DNA of 64,000 nucleotides from Trichosporon coremiiforme. Its lineage: Eukaryota > Basidiomycota > Tremellomycetes > Trichosporonales > Trichosporonaceae. The stretch covers positions 65,954 to 129,953 of the forward strand of contig BCJJ01000030.1 in the NCBI GenBank assembly GCA_039545355.1, given 5' to 3'. Shown here one piece after another: positions 20,742-32,865 of this stretch. Both the position numbers and the translations under genes were made by a program. Under the pieces are notes generated by a model. That model was given only the letters and a program-made list of their open reading frames with translations. It was not told where the DNA came from and did no database searches. Positions within the stretch are counted from its first letter, which is position 1; each line of letters opens with the position of its first letter.

Positions 20742-22394
20742 CGTTGCTGTAGTGTTGTGTGTGAGTGAGTGTGACAGGTAGCTGATCGCTGCTAGCTGCT
20801 CTGTTGAGCCTGGGCTGGCTGGACCAGCGACTTCCAAGATATTTTGGAGGCACGTGACGTGATGCACGGAGAGGGCGGGTGTGTCCGTGACCAGACAGAC
20901 AAAGATTATGTGCTTACGTATGGTCGCGTGGGCAGGCCGCACCGCGAATGCGCCAGTGAAGCTAGGCACGGGTTGGTGGGAATGCCGGGCGGCACTGGCG
21001 GGGACTGATACGCGGGCGACGGACTGTGGGACGAGATTAAGCGCGATTAGCGGGGGCAAAAAAACTTGCAACACAGGCACAAGCCAGCCAGGTACTGGTG
21101 ACCCATCGAGTGTTCACCCCGCCGCCCCACGGCAGAACTGTCCAAGGATAGGGCGGTCATGTAGGTGGGCATCGCAGCATAGCTCCACCAAGTTACACTC
21201 AGAATAGCACACAGGTGGGCCAACACGAAGCAGTGCATGCATCTGTGTGATGGATGAGAAGGGCCATGCGGGGTAAAGACAAGAGCGCCAAGTGAGACTG
21301 AGACGGGGATCCGGGAAACGATAAGAGACAAGAGTTGGAATGTGGAATGCTACACCCGTCCAACCATTGCCGGAGACCGGGACGGACATGTCGCTGTGCC
21401 GCATGCGCCGGGTCGCAGCGTCGCAGTGTCAGTAATGTCAGTAGTGTCAGTAGTGTCAGTGTTGCAGTGACAAGACGCGCTAACGCTGACGCACTAGCGT
21501 CGAGGCAGTCTCAGTGTCTCAGCACGTACGTCTCAGATGAAACCCCTGCCTGCTTGCGGCATTCAAGCTCTGCATGTGATGTGATGTTGGACAGTGTCAG
21601 AGGCAACGTTGTGAGACACTGACAGAGCACGAGCACGAGGACAAAGTCGATGCGTTGTGAGTGGAGGAGCATGATGAGTTGGCCCCGCGTTCGTGCTTTG
21701 AGACGGACCAAGCAGAAACGAGCATACGAGTATCGACTATCGGCCGCCAAGAGCTCGGACAGCTTGGACAGCTTGAAATGCTTGGTCCGCGGCAGTGGCT
21801 TTCACTTTAGTCGGGCTGCGGCTCTGGCTCTGGCTCTGGCTCCGGCTCTGTCGCCATGCCCTACTGCCCGGCCCTGGCCCATGGCTCATGGCTGACACCG
21901 TTTCTGCATATCCCAAGATCCCTTATCCGACTATTTCCCCGGCCTTGAAATCGTCCTATCGTCGTCCCAAAGGATCCCAACGAGAGAGAGAAAGAGAGAG
22001 CAGACGCTCCCACACCGTCCCTCGCATCTACACGTCTTACTCTTTCTCGCGTTCTCGCTTTCTCATACACTCACTCATCGCCCCCNNNNNNNNNNNNNNN
22101 NNNNNNNNNNNNNNNNNNNNNNNNNNNNNNNNNNNNNNNNNNNNNNNNNNNNNNNNNNNNNNNNNNNNNNCCCCCCCTTGGCGTAACCCCATACACGCAC
22201 CGACAGTCTCTTGTCCCTTCTTTCCCACCTCGCATCCTTCCCACCCTTCCTCATACACGGCCTTCCTTGCATTTCCACCCAACGCCTTCTTTCGTTAAAG
22301 CGATCCCCGCACGCCCATCGTCCCTCTTTCCCACTCAACTATCCGTCGCATCGTTACATCGCCCAAAACACCACCACCGTCGACAACAGCGACA
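20742..22394. other. Divergent intergenic region between SYO1 and the PAQR gene
   Basis: No credible gene in 1.65 kb. CACGTGA lies at 20851-20857, about 110 bp upstream of SYO1. Imperfect GTCAGTA repeats occur at about 21427-21465, and an assembly gap at 22086-22170 lies in the PAQR leader, which is pyrimidine-rich on the plus strand. Confidence 0.5.
22086..22170. other. Assembly gap (85 N) flanked by C homopolymers
   Basis: Five C bases end at 22085 and seven C bases begin at 22171. A C-rich tract may have stopped assembly. It lies in the 5' leader of the PAQR gene. Confidence 0.95.
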
Positions 22395-24389
22395 ATGAAC
22401 TCGCCGGCCCAAGCGTCTCCAAATGCGTGGAGGCGCCGCCTCTCCCATCCCCCCCTCCCCACCCCGTCCTCCACCCCGCTCAACGAGTCTCCTTCCGGCG
22501 CATCCTATCTGCCCTTGCCCCTCCACCTTCCTTCGGTCTCCGGTCTTAGGGCTGCTCTCCTCGGGTACCTCGGTGAAGCAGAGGCCGCCTTGAGGGAGCG
22601 TCTCGAGGTCGAGTCCAGCGGCTACTACGACGGTGAAGGCGAAGGCGACGAGCGCGTACACAGCCCGCCAGTGTCATCAGAGGACGAAACGGATAATACG
22701 GATTCGGATACTCCAATGGGAACGTCGACGGCCGTCGCAGCGCACGGACAACTACGTCGCCGGCGTGCCCAACCTTCCTCACCATTGGAGGAGAACAAGT
22801 TCGACCCGATTGAGCCTGGCGTGCTCGACCAGCTCGCCAAGCTGCGTGAGGATGTCATTTCGCTCGTTCCCGGCAATGCGAAGGAGTGGTTGCACTCCCT
22901 CCCGGGGAAGCTCCACCGTGTCGACAACTGCCTCGCCGATCCACTGTCTGCACCGAAACATGCGATCAAGGGCGCCAGGCGACGTGTGATCGATGTTGTC
23001 CACGCCATGCTTCCCCCGGACGACTGGGAGGGATGGGAGCGCCTCGGTTGGGACCAGGGCGAAGGTGAGGGCGAGGACGAATCAACCCCTCGACAGATCC
23101 GTCACATCAAGTCGTGCTCGCTCGACGGACAGTTCTCTCCAGAGGACGACGAGCCCGAGTACCTGTTCCCTAACCGTACCCCTGCGCCCGCGCAGGCCGT
23201 CGCTCGTCACCGTCACCGCCGCGCACGTTCACTCGGCGCCGCCGACATTGCTTCGCTTCCTCCCTTCCTGGATCAGCTCGACCAGTGGATCCGCCCTGCT
23301 CTCACCGATGTCTCGGCGATCGTGGACGACACTGGCGAGGCGGCCCCGGCCGAGGAGGCCGTCGAGTCGGGCGAGGAGACCGAGGACGCGGACTCTGACG
23401 ACCTGGAGCCGTGCGAGAAGCACGGTGCGCACCTCGCGAGCCCATATTCGTGCCCGTCGATCGAGGAGTCGCTTGCCCGCTCAGACTACGGAGCCAAGCT
23501 CATCACGTTTGAGGACCTGCCGTTCTGGTGGCGCAACAACCAGTACATCCACACCGGCTACCGCTTCATCCCGCTCGGCAAGTCTGGTCCGATTCCGCTG
23601 ATCAAGTCTGCGTTCGCGCTGCACAACGAGACGGTGAACATCCAGAGCCACCTGATTCCGACGGTGCTGATCCTTGCCGTGATCCCGCTCATCGTGTGGA
23701 AGTCGCCCCTGCCCAATGCGCATTGGATCGACACAGCGATGCTGGTTAGCTACCTGCTCGCTGCGACGTCGTGTCTGTTCTCGTCTGCGTCGTGGCACGT
23801 TCTGAGCGGATGCAGCAACAAGCGCTGGTTCGAGTGGGGCGCGTGCGTCGACTACATTGGCATCTCGTGGCTCATCGCCATGTCGTTCAACACGGTCGTG
23901 TACAATGCGTACTACTGCTCGCCGAAGACTGTGCTGTTCTACACGACTGTCAACGTCGCGTTCGGCGCGCTCGGCTCGTACCTGCCGTTCCAGAAGTGGT
24001 TCAACCAGCGCAAGAACAAGCACTGGCGGATCGTGTTCTTCCTCGCGCTCAATATGGCCATGTTTGCGCCGTGCGTCCAGCTCTTCGGCACGCATGGCCT
24101 CGAGGCTGGCTTCCGCTTCGTCAAGCCGTTCACGTGGAGCATCCTGTCCTATGTCCTGGGTCTGGTCTGCTACGCGTTCCACTTCCCCGAGTGCAAGTTC
24201 CCCGGCCGCTTTGACCGCCTCGGCGCGTCCCACCAGCTTTGGCACACGGGCATCGTCTGCGCCATCTACCTGCACTACCGCGCCATCTTTGCCGCATACA
24301 ACGCACGCTGGGAGTACTCGTGCCTGGCGAGCGATGCCAGCGCATCACTGCCTATGGTCGTGACGCAGATGCTCTTCAACAGGGGCTAG
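22395..24389 (+). CDS. PAQR/hemolysin-III family membrane receptor, Izh3-like with long N-terminal domain
   Basis: A single exon of 664 aa. The first 370 or so residues are hydrophilic and acidic and contain an Izh3-like cytosolic extension. The PAQR core starts at GYRFIPLGKSG and has the family landmarks: ALHNETVNIQSHL before helix 1, the Ser/Asp-His motif in SASWHVLSGCSN, and the paired His of SHQLWHTGIVCAIYLHY near the end. These three His residues normally bind zinc in the seven-helix fold. In yeast, Izh proteins link to zinc and sterol homeostasis and ceramide signalling; the same role here is inference. ATG 22395 follows a CT-rich leader. Confidence 0.9.
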   Translation: MNSPAQASPNAWRRRLSHPPLPTPSSTPLNESPSGASYLPLPLHLPSVSGLRAALLGYLGEAEAALRERLEVESSGYYDGEGEGDERVHSPPVSSEDETDNTDSDTPMGTSTAVAAHGQLRRRRAQPSSPLEENKFDPIEPGVLDQLAKLREDVISLVPGNAKEWLHSLPGKLHRVDNCLADPLSAPKHAIKGARRRVIDVVHAMLPPDDWEGWERLGWDQGEGEGEDESTPRQIRHIKSCSLDGQFSPEDDEPEYLFPNRTPAPAQAVARHRHRRARSLGAADIASLPPFLDQLDQWIRPALTDVSAIVDDTGEAAPAEEAVESGEETEDADSDDLEPCEKHGAHLASPYSCPSIEESLARSDYGAKLITFEDLPFWWRNNQYIHTGYRFIPLGKSGPIPLIKSAFALHNETVNIQSHLIPTVLILAVIPLIVWKSPLPNAHWIDTAMLVSYLLAATSCLFSSASWHVLSGCSNKRWFEWGACVDYIGISWLIAMSFNTVVYNAYYCSPKTVLFYTTVNVAFGALGSYLPFQKWFNQRKNKHWRIVFFLALNMAMFAPCVQLFGTHGLEAGFRFVKPFTWSILSYVLGLVCYAFHFPECKFPGRFDRLGASHQLWHTGIVCAIYLHYRAIFAAYNARWEYSCLASDASASLPMVVTQMLFNRG

Positions 24390-26050
24390 GCAGACGCTGG
24401 CGGAGGCCGCGCGACAGCGCCGTAGCCTGGTGCCAGCCTGTTTCGACCTGTCTCGTCCAGCGGCTACACGCCGCCAAGGCGTGCGTCTCCAGCCATCTCA
24501 CCGTCCATCCGATGGTCCCTCGTCTGCAAAGCAGGCCCAAATCTTATAATGACAACTAAGCAACTCAACTTTCATCGAAAAGCGCACGCTCACGCGCGCC
24601 TCAAGCAACTCCAACCCAGCATCAACAACGTTCAATCATATCAAGCAGCATCACTTTTCCACTCCATTCCATTCCACTCTCGTCTGTATCCTCCATTATT
24701 TGGGTATCGTGTCATGAATACTTGTTCAATAGGCCGTGGGCTGCTGTAGTTGGTTGCTGAGGTCAGGTGAGATGATGGGGTGAGGTGAGGTGAGATGGCA
24801 TGGCATGGGCTTGGATGTGGGCGAGAGATGAAGGGAGGGCGAGGGCTTGGCTTGGCCGTTCCCACGCAATGGTTGGTACCTATGCGATGTGGTGTGACGG
24901 TAACGTAGGGTGGCCAGCGGTCAGCAGATGATCAGCTCGGTAGTGGAGATTTGTCCAGACAGACGAAGTGCGACAAGACCTGCAAGAGACAGCGACTCTA
25001 AAAGCACGCGAGTAGTACCTGTCGAAGCGACATGCGTCCTGGCATCATGTGTGCACAAACTCGGATGCGGAGTGTGCCTATGTGTGCCTGTGTGTCACTG
25101 TGTCACTGTGTCACTGTGTCACTGTGTCACTTGCACCTCGCTATCAATGACCTCGCTGGTTGGACTTGACGAGTTTGCATCTGCCAGATCGCAGATCGTA
25201 GAGACTCGCAGATCGCAGCATCGCAGACTCGCAGCGTCGCAGCGTCGTTCAAGCTGCCCCAGCACAGACCGCCGAACTGCACACAAGGCGTCGTGTACTG
25301 GACACAAGCTCACAATCTACACAAGCTCACAAGCTACACAGGCTACACAAGCTAACCGACCCAGACGAATGCGCAGCCGCGCAGCCGCGCATGTCGCATG
25401 TCGATCACTCGATCACTCATCACTCTTGCACTATGATTTGCATGGCGCCTGTCACAATGGCGCTAGCATCTCCACACCACACCACACTGTTGACCAGCAC
25501 AGCAACTGACCGACTGACGTACTGAGCTCTACGGGCTGATTGCGCCCGACGCTCGCTTTACTAATCTTCTTCGCTCACCGTTCGAGGCCGTGTCGGTCGT
25601 GGATTCGCCGCGCTCCGCTCTCTCTGCGGTCATAGCGATCTCACGCCTCCCTGTCAACGCTCCCCACCGCCTCGCGTCACTCGTCTTCGCGCTCGCTCCG
25701 CTCGGCGTGCGTATCGCAAAAAATCTGCATCAAAACCAAGAAACTACCAGGACCCGCCGCTTCCGGAGAAACGGATAATATAGACGCGGAGTAAGGAGTA
25801 AGAAATTTCAGTCGAGGGTTGCGAAAGAAAACGGGGAAAAACCAAAAAAAGCAGAGTTGCGGGGGTGGTAGTCAAGTTGGGGTAATAGTAACAAGAATGT
25901 CCATGGCACAAGGGGAATGGGGTATACGTCGTCGTTAAAGTGAGAGCAGCGCCGGACGGACGGTCAGTGGCTTGGGAGATTCAGCCTCTCAACCTCGCAA
26001 CCTCGCTGCACTCGGCCTGCTGGGGCGCTCGGTCGCTCGGTCGCGCACGC
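24390..26050. other. Intergenic region with simple repeats
   Basis: No credible gene in 1.66 kb between a plus-strand and a minus-strand gene. It holds five tandem TGTGTCAC units (25091-25130) and imperfect AGATCGCAG and ACACAAGCT repeats (about 25185-25360). Confidence 0.5.
25091..25130. repeat. Five perfect tandem copies of TGTGTCAC
   Basis: A 40-bp minisatellite between the PAQR and DPBB genes; a likely length-polymorphic site. Confidence 0.85.
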
Positions 26051-27061
26051 TTACTTGCCAGCAGCCGTGATGATGATCTGGCCAAGCTGGGCAACAACGG
26101 CAGCGACACCGGCGAGGTTGCCATCCTCCGACTCGACGTTGGGGTTGGTGATGATCGCGTGGGCCGAAGCGGTAGCTGCGGCAGAGGCGACGATCGAGTT
26201 GGTCAGGGTGGAGGACGCGCTCGTGCTCGACGAGGTCAGGTTCAGGGGCGAGTCGGCGGGGAGGGTGCCGTTGGCAAGCAGGCCGGAGGGGAGAGCCGAA
26301 GCCGACGAGCTGGCGCTCGACGACGCGCTCGACGAGCTGCTGCTAGGAGCTGCCGAGGACGAGGCGCTGGAAGAGGGCGAGGGCGAGTTGCTGCTGGAGG
26401 CGGACGAGCTCGAAGATGAGGGAGAGGGCGAGGGAGTCTGCGAGCTCGACGACGACTCAGGAGGGGGAGACCACGTAGAGGTCGACGTCGTCTCGGGCGG
26501 CGGCGTCCAGGAGCTCGTCGACGGCTCGGGGGGAGGAGTCCAGGTCGACGTCTCAGGCTCGGGAGTCCAGGTGCTCGTGGGCTTGGGCTTCTCCTCCTCC
26601 TTGGACGTCGGCTGGGGGTCACCACCACCACCACCGCCAAAGCTCCAGTTGATCTGGAACACACCCTGAGATTGAGGCGTGCCGAGAGCCCGGAAGAGCC
26701 CCGGCGACAGATCGAGGTCACCGTACGAGCACGTCGGGCACGAGTCGACAATCGTCGCAGATTGGGTGATACCCGTCTCCGTGTTCGTGATCGACACCTG
26801 GCGGAAACAGTCGGGGCCGGGGTAACCCTGGTTGCGGAACTGGGCAGTGTTGAGGGCGACGACAAACTCGTCGTCGTAGTGCATCTCACCACAGTGGCCG
26901 AGGTCGACACCGACAGAGTAGAACGTGGCGGTACCGGTGAAGCGCTTCTGGAACGTGTGCAGCTCGCGCCCCTCCATGTGCGCCTTCGGGGAGCGCATGC
27001 GGTGCGGGCCGGCCTGAGCGCCGACAGCAGCGAGCGCAGCGAGGAGGACCTTGGTCAACAT
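26051..27061 (-). CDS. Secreted expansin/barwin-like (DPBB) protein with Ser/Pro/Thr stalk
   Basis: A single minus-strand exon of 336 aa. The start MLTKVLLAALAAVGAQAG is a clear signal peptide. A double-psi beta-barrel domain follows (about residues 35-140: GTATFYSVGVDLGHCGEM, the Cys pairs in DSCPTCSYGDLDLSP, ending near QINWSFGG). This is the RlpA/barwin/loosenin-type fold of cell-wall-loosening proteins. Beyond a Gly run there is a long low-complexity stalk of WTPPPE and Ser repeats, heavily O-glycosylatable, ending in a mildly hydrophobic tail (GVAAVVAQLGQIIITAAGK). That tail could be a weak GPI signal or a plain C terminus. Role at the cell surface is inferred; no catalytic activity can be claimed. 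Confidence 0.85.
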   Translation of the reverse strand: MLTKVLLAALAAVGAQAGPHRMRSPKAHMEGRELHTFQKRFTGTATFYSVGVDLGHCGEMHYDDEFVVALNTAQFRNQGYPGPDCFRQVSITNTETGITQSATIVDSCPTCSYGDLDLSPGLFRALGTPQSQGVFQINWSFGGGGGGDPQPTSKEEEKPKPTSTWTPEPETSTWTPPPEPSTSSWTPPPETTSTSTWSPPPESSSSSQTPSPSPSSSSSSASSSNSPSPSSSASSSAAPSSSSSSASSSASSSASALPSGLLANGTLPADSPLNLTSSSTSASSTLTNSIVASAAATASAHAIITNPNVESEDGNLAGVAAVVAQLGQIIITAAGK

Positions 27062-27851
27062 GTTAGGACGGCGTGTGTGAGGATAGGTCGAAGGTTTGTT
27101 GATGAAGGGGGTTGGTTGTGTGCAAACGAGCAAAGTGGACTAAGACACTCCGGGTTGTTTGCGTTCTCGAAAGAGTTGTGGGTGTCGGGCGAGGAATAAA
27201 TGACTCGGTGGTCTGATCAAACAGTCGGCGCGGACTCCAGAGTCGTTGGGTACTGTGTCGAAGGTGATGAGACTATTGGACACTAGCGGTCGAGTCGAAG
27301 TGGTATCGAAGTCGAGAGCTCAAAATGGTGTGGTAAGGTAAAGACAGTGAGTAACAAAGAGAGGGAGAGAGAGAGGGAGAGAGGGAGGATGAGAGTAGTT
27401 GTTAGACGCTTGCGTAGGGGGTAGACGATGCGAGCGTTGGGGGCGTCGAGGGAGACGAGGGACGGACGAGGGAGGGAGGGAAGAGGCTCTGAAGGAGGGT
27501 GAAGGAGAGAGATCTAGAAAGAGTGTTGTAGCGTAGAGCTGGTCTGAGAGAGGAAAAGGGGGAGGGGGGGGGGACAAGGGCAAGGGAGACGGAGGCTGGA
27601 GTCCAAGGGAAGGAGCGGGGGTGGTCCAGGCGTTGATCAGGCCTGCTAGGTCGCTGAGTGGCCAGTTGGACGAGATCCCAGTGAGATGAATAAGAACAGA
27701 CGAAAAGAGGGTGGCCATGTCAACATATCAACACTCAGGGCAAGAAGGCATCCTGTACGAGTCCTGTACGAGTCCTGTCTGAGTCCTGCGAGGCTCTTGC
27801 AGTTCTGTTCTCCGGACGAGCTACTGCTGCGTCTCTTGCGGATAAGCCGCC

Positions 27852-27885
27852 GGCAGCAGGCAGCAGGCAGCAGGCAGAAGCAGGC
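27852..27885. repeat. Tandem GGCAGCA heptamers
   Basis: About four copies with a degenerate continuation; similar GGCAGCGGGCAGCAGGCAG words recur near 28680. No coding function seen. Confidence 0.65.
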
Positions 27886-29502
27886 AGCGAAGGGACCATC
27901 CGGCAGGCCCCCCTTTCATGGCGCTCGAATTAGCCACCTGGGCGCCGAGTGGGTCGGAGCCCGGAACCCTCACCCTCCCTCGACTGACGCGTCTACCGCA
28001 TCCGGCAGGACTAGCTCTCGAACCCTGGGCGAGTCTGGCTAATCTGATCTGCTGCTTAATCTTAATCCTGGGTTAGAATCGACCACTTGATGCGTGCATC
28101 ACGGCATCGGTGAGTCGACTCGTGTGCATTACGCTCGCCCACTAGTCTACCGACTGTCTTTGGTTCACTTTGACAATGACGGTCCTTTCAAGTGTTCTAG
28201 CGCGGGCAGCACGGGCGCGCTTCCTCGACGCGGTAAGAACCTGCAGCAACGCTACGACGCCAGAACCCAGAACGAGGGTGCCGCTGCAGCAGCGAAAACG
28301 AACGCCTCATGGCCCGAATGCCGGGTTCCACGGCGCTCTCAGGCGCTGCAACGAGTTTGGGAGGCACTGGCGGCGCTTTGGCGCTTTGGGCGCGTCCTCT
28401 GCTTCCCAGCGCAGAGTGCAGGGCTGAATCGCCCGGGTCATCCGGTCATCCATCCGGTCACCCGTCCGTCGTCCGGGTGGTTCCTCGGTCGTCTTAGGGC
28501 AGAGGAGAGATGGCTGCAGTGGAGCTCGCCCGCCGGTCACTGGTCACGTCACTGGCTCATTCGTGCATAGACCCTGCGGGTCATGGATTGGACCCTCTGG
28601 CTTCTTTCCCTTGGCCCTTGCCTTGATTGGTTTGGTGCCTTGGCCTTCGGGACACTGCAGTGGGCATGCCGGCGCAGGCAGCGGGCAGCAGGCAGGAAGA
28701 GGACCGGAAGTGCCTCGCCTTCCCTTGCAGGACGAGTCAATTCGACCTGCTGCTGCATGCAACCCGCCTGGTCTGGAGTAAACATCAACAGCGCCTGTGC
28801 TATTGAAGCAATGCATGGCGACAGCTGCCAAGCGTGTTGAGCTAGCAAGTGCGGGCGACGCTACGCTGCGCTGCGCACAGAGCGCCAGCGGGCAAGATCC
28901 GATCCCTCTTTCTTTCTCTGCGGCGAATCTCCAGCGCAACCGTGCGCAACCAAGACAAGCACAACACAAGCACAAGACAAAAAGATCCAAGACGCTTGGC
29001 CGTCTTGGTCATCAGCTCGACGTTTACACCGTTGGATTAGACCCTGCGCCAGGCAGGGTCTGGAATTTGTATTTAAGCATTTGTTCCTCAACCGCGTCCC
29101 TCGCGTCCCTCTGCTGGATCCTGAAATGCCTTAGCCCTGGAAAGAGGACGATATGTCCCGTGGTAAGAGCTGGGTGGTGCCGGATCGAACAAGTAAACAA
29201 AGCAGACGCTGCTGCATGCATCAACATATCAACAGTCTGTTGGCGACATGCATGCTATTCATGTGGTGCTGCGCTGCACAGACACCCGTGAGCGACGCGC
29301 AAGGCGGGCAGCGGGCAGAGTAGACAGAGGGGCTGAAGAGTAAGTAATTAAACAAAGGACGATCAGAGCGTCAGAGCAACAGGCCCAGACCACCCATCCC
29401 AGCGTGACCCAAGCTCACACTCCAGACGTATGAATAAGCTTACTCTACTGACGGTTAGCTATGCAAGCCCCGCTAAGCGCGCGGAGTAAAGCCTCCAAGA
29501 AT

Positions 29503-29556
29503 ACCAAGCGCACCAAGCGTACCAAGCGCATGAAGCGTACCAAGCGCACCAAGCGT
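29503..29556. repeat. Six tandem nine-base units (ACCAAGCGY)
   Basis: Six units, one degenerate (ATGAAGCGT), alternating C and T at the last base. In one frame they spell KRT repeats inside a 61-codon ORF that is otherwise unsupported. Confidence 0.75.
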
Positions 29557-30480
29557 GTTCCGAGCTTGCGTCTGAAACGGGTGTGTCTCCTCTGGACGAG
29601 TGGTAGGCGATCAAGCGGGCGCAGACGGGCGGCTTCAGCGCTCTGAAACGTATCCTGCGGTGGACTCAGACCCAGACCATGCGAATCATGCAATGCCTGC
29701 TAGCGCGAAAGAGAGTATCCCGAATCTGACTCCACTGCCTCGCTGCAGCGCTGCAGCGCTGCAGAGGTGCCGCTACAGTGCGACACTCATTCCGACCGAA
29801 CGCGTCAAGCCCATGCCGGCAGATTGCGGCACGTAGACGCGACCCGGGGGTTGTCGCGGATTCCGACCCCTCGCTCAGCAGGCTCGCAGATTCTCAGCGT
29901 CACAGACCCACCGCACAAGCATCAAACGTCAAACTGCCCGATACGGGACGTCGATCGCCCTCGACTACGCCAAGCTTGTGAGGAGCGCGGTGAAGCTTTT
30001 TGAGCGGCGTGCACCTCGTGACAGTAGCTATCCCTGTCCATCGTAACTTCCTAGAATATCCCCGCCGATTCTGACGCCCACAATACAGCCGCACGACCCA
30101 GCGCATATGCGGAGCAGGGGGGTGATGTCATCGCCATCACGCGCCTTTCTTTCCTTCGACTGCAAGCGAGACAGCAGGCAATCAACAAGATGATAGGGAC
30201 AGATCAATTCGCGGACCTGCCCGCCTCCTCATCGGCGCCGCTGACCACTTGGCGCCTGATTGTGGCGATCGCCAGACGAATGAGCGACTGCGTCCTCCCC
30301 GCTGGGCTCGGTAAGGGAAGCATGAGCACAACCATGACAGAGAATGACAACAATGATATCATGCAAGTCTACAGTGCGTTCTAACCAGTCTCAACATCAA
30401 CACCTCCCACGCCGATGTCCGGCACTCCTGCTAAAGCCAGCCAGGCTGCCGAATTGCAAATCGATAGCTCAGCACGAAGG

Positions 30481-32373
30481 CTAGAAGTTGTCCCTCGTCA
30501 GCGCGCTCGTGACTCTACTCCGTCTCCTCAGTGCCGGTCCATAAACCAACAGAAGGGCCGGCGCAGCAGCCAGTCCAAGCGCTATACTGGCCACTACGGA
30601 AGAGGCAACGGGATACCCGAGCTGCTCGTACATTGGCCGCGCGAAGAGGGGAAACGCGCCCGCAAAGACACTGCGCACGAAGCCGTGCGACGCCTGGGCG
30701 GAGGAGGAGTACGTTTCGTACGCGTCGGCGAGATAGTTGCTATGAGCGTCAGCGAACTCCACTTCCTTCCCTTCTCCCACCGCATCTCCGGGAGGATGAT
30801 GATCACGTGGAGATAAGATACTCACTAGACACCCGCGTACATAGCACTGACCCCCGCCATAGCGATCGAGCAGAAGATAGCCGGTGCGATCCAGTGAATG
30901 CCTGGTCGTCCAGTCCACGCATAACAGTACATGGCTGCTGGGAAGACGAAAGCCCCCAGGACGGCAAAGTACAGTCTTGCCTCTGGTTTGGCTTGGCCCG
31001 TTCGACTCCGAGCGCAGGCGCGGCGATACAGCCTCTCCTGGCCCCAGGACGAGGCGAAACCGAGTATACCCCCAGCGAGCATGGTCAGCTGGGCCGTGCC
31101 CTGCATCCCGATACTGTTCGTATACTGAGCGAAGACGAGAGGTGTGCTGGCTGTGCCGAGATAGATCGTGCCCCAGTTGAAGCCGATCCAAATGCAGAGA
31201 GCGCAAACGATGGGTTCCGTGAAGAGGTATTCTGGATGTCAACTGACCGCTAAAAACCACGCTCTTGCTCCATGTTAGAGAAGGCAGACTCACGCAGCGG
31301 TCTCCAGCAACTAACGGCGATCATCTCCAGCAGATGTTTCTCTCCCAGCTCAGCCCTGGACACGTACTTCCCGCCCACCCCACCCACCCCTCTCATCCCC
31401 CCTTCGTCTCTCCGCATCCTCCTCGCCCTCCTCGTCAACAAGACATCAGCCCTCGTCTCGCTCAGAAGCAACGTGCTCGCTACGCCCACGGCCAATGCCA
31501 GTCCCTGGACGCCATAACACCACTGGATGCCTATGTCCTCCCCGACCCAGCCGAGGACTACGCCGCCGGCAGACTGTCCGATGAAGTTGGCCAGGACGAA
31601 GAGGTTCATGGGCAGACTCCGGGACGAGGCAGGGAACAGGTCCGCGATCGTGCCGCCGATTAGGGCGTTGCCGGCCGAGGCGGCTGCGCCTTGCTGTCCG
31701 TTAGCGACTCTTCCTCTCCTCTAGTGGCCGGCAAGATGCCCGCATCTCGAGACACGTAGAACCGCCTCATACAGGATGGGGACAGGCAGGTCAGGCGGGC
31801 CTCGTCACGCAGACCAGCCAGACCAGTACTCACGAAGCACCGCACGACAACAAGCACAGCAAGATTATGCGTAAACACCTGGGGCAGGAACAGCAGCGCG
31901 CTCAACAGCGTCGCAACTTGGTATATCCTCTTCCGCCCAAACAACTCGGACAACGGGGCCGTGACGAGACTCGCAACGGCGAAGGAGACGAGGTACGCCG
32001 TGCCGCTTGTCGCGAAACCGAGGCGAGACGTGTGGAACCAGCTCGTGCCCCAGTGCGCCATTATACCGGGCGAAGCACCGTTCATGCTCGTCAGGCCGCA
32101 GATGTAGAGCGGGATCGCTGTGTTGAGGTATTTCTTGGGGATAGGCCAGTACAGGGGGTTCTGGTATGTTAGCTGCTTTTCCGACTTCTGCATTCACAGT
32201 CTTCGAATGAACAAGAACGAGGACAAGTCTTTAGAATGCAGATGGGCAGGAGCAAGTGGGTCGGACCAGTGACTCACCTCGGGGTCATCTTGCTCCCAGT
32301 CCACGAGCACGATCTCGGCCTCGAGCTCGAGCTCGCTGAGCTCCTTGAGCTCGGCGCGGTGCTTCTCCGCCAT
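30481..32373 (-). CDS. MFS transporter, DHA1 (drug/polyamine:H+ antiporter) type
   Basis: Minus-strand exons 32278-32373, 31834-32160, 31294-31693, 30826-31231 and 30481-30739 (495 aa). The N-terminal cytosolic part MAEKHRAELKELSELELEAE leads into DDPENPLYWPIPKKY, the family's DPENPxNW signature. The loop 2-3 motif is APLSELFGRKRIY, and the late membrane part has YNYLADAYETYSSSAQA, equivalent to the NYLVDAY motif of Tpo/Flr-type antiporters. Splices were fixed by these motifs: exon 1 joins E to NPLYW across a 117-nt intron and exon 4 joins through a split Tyr codon into NYLADAY. The length is near the usual 480-560. Substrate is unknown. The upstream, out-of-frame ATG at 32380 is not used in this model. 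Confidence 0.88.
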
Positions 32374-32865
32374 TGTCCATGGATGCGAACACGGTGGGCG
32401 TAAGTGTGATCAGTTGCAGAGTGAGTGTGTGGATGTGCTTGCAACTCGCGATGGAGCGCCGGGGTCGTGTGACTGCAACTCGCCCGTCGTCGGAGCTGGC
32501 CGACACGGGCCGATGCGAGTTGGCCGAGGGCAACCGGACCGACAGGCGTGCCTGGGATGCGGGATGGATGTCACCTGGATGGATGGCGATGCCTGCATCA
32601 GTGATGAGAGATTGTTCAGAACATGACAGTGGTTGTTACAAGAGCACAGGGGTGTGATGCAGACGCCAAGAAGGTATGCGCGGTCATGGGAGGAGTAGCA
32701 TCGAGGGTGCGGATATGGTTATCTGTTCGGCCGGAAGGTGGGCAAGTAGTGGGTGCGGAGGAGGTGCGGAATGCGGCTTGCCTACGTTTCCATCACGCTT
32801 TCTGTATCGTCAACGTCTCATTCGAACTGCTGCTGCCCGCCCGGCGGCCGCAGTGTCCGCAGGCG
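32374..32865. other. Promoter region of the MFS gene and 3' side of the SnoaL-like gene
   Basis: About 490 bp with no gene called. ORFs here overlap the flanking genes in other frames. Confidence 0.5.

Larger units (their letters stand above)
27062..30480. other. Gene-poor interval with simple repeats; 5' leader of the DPBB gene at its left end
   Basis: From 27340 to 27620 the minus strand is almost pure pyrimidine, typical of a leader for the DPBB gene; the 132-codon minus ORF there is low complexity and not called. Other ORFs have no domain. Repeats include GGCAGCA units (27852-27885), GTCCTGTACGA direct repeats (27755-27790) and nine-base ACCAAGCGY units (29503-29556). Confidence 0.5.

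Noticed and set aside
27320..27718. 132-codon minus-strand ORF
   Set aside because: Low-complexity Pro/Ser/Leu from a pyrimidine-rich leader upstream of the DPBB gene.
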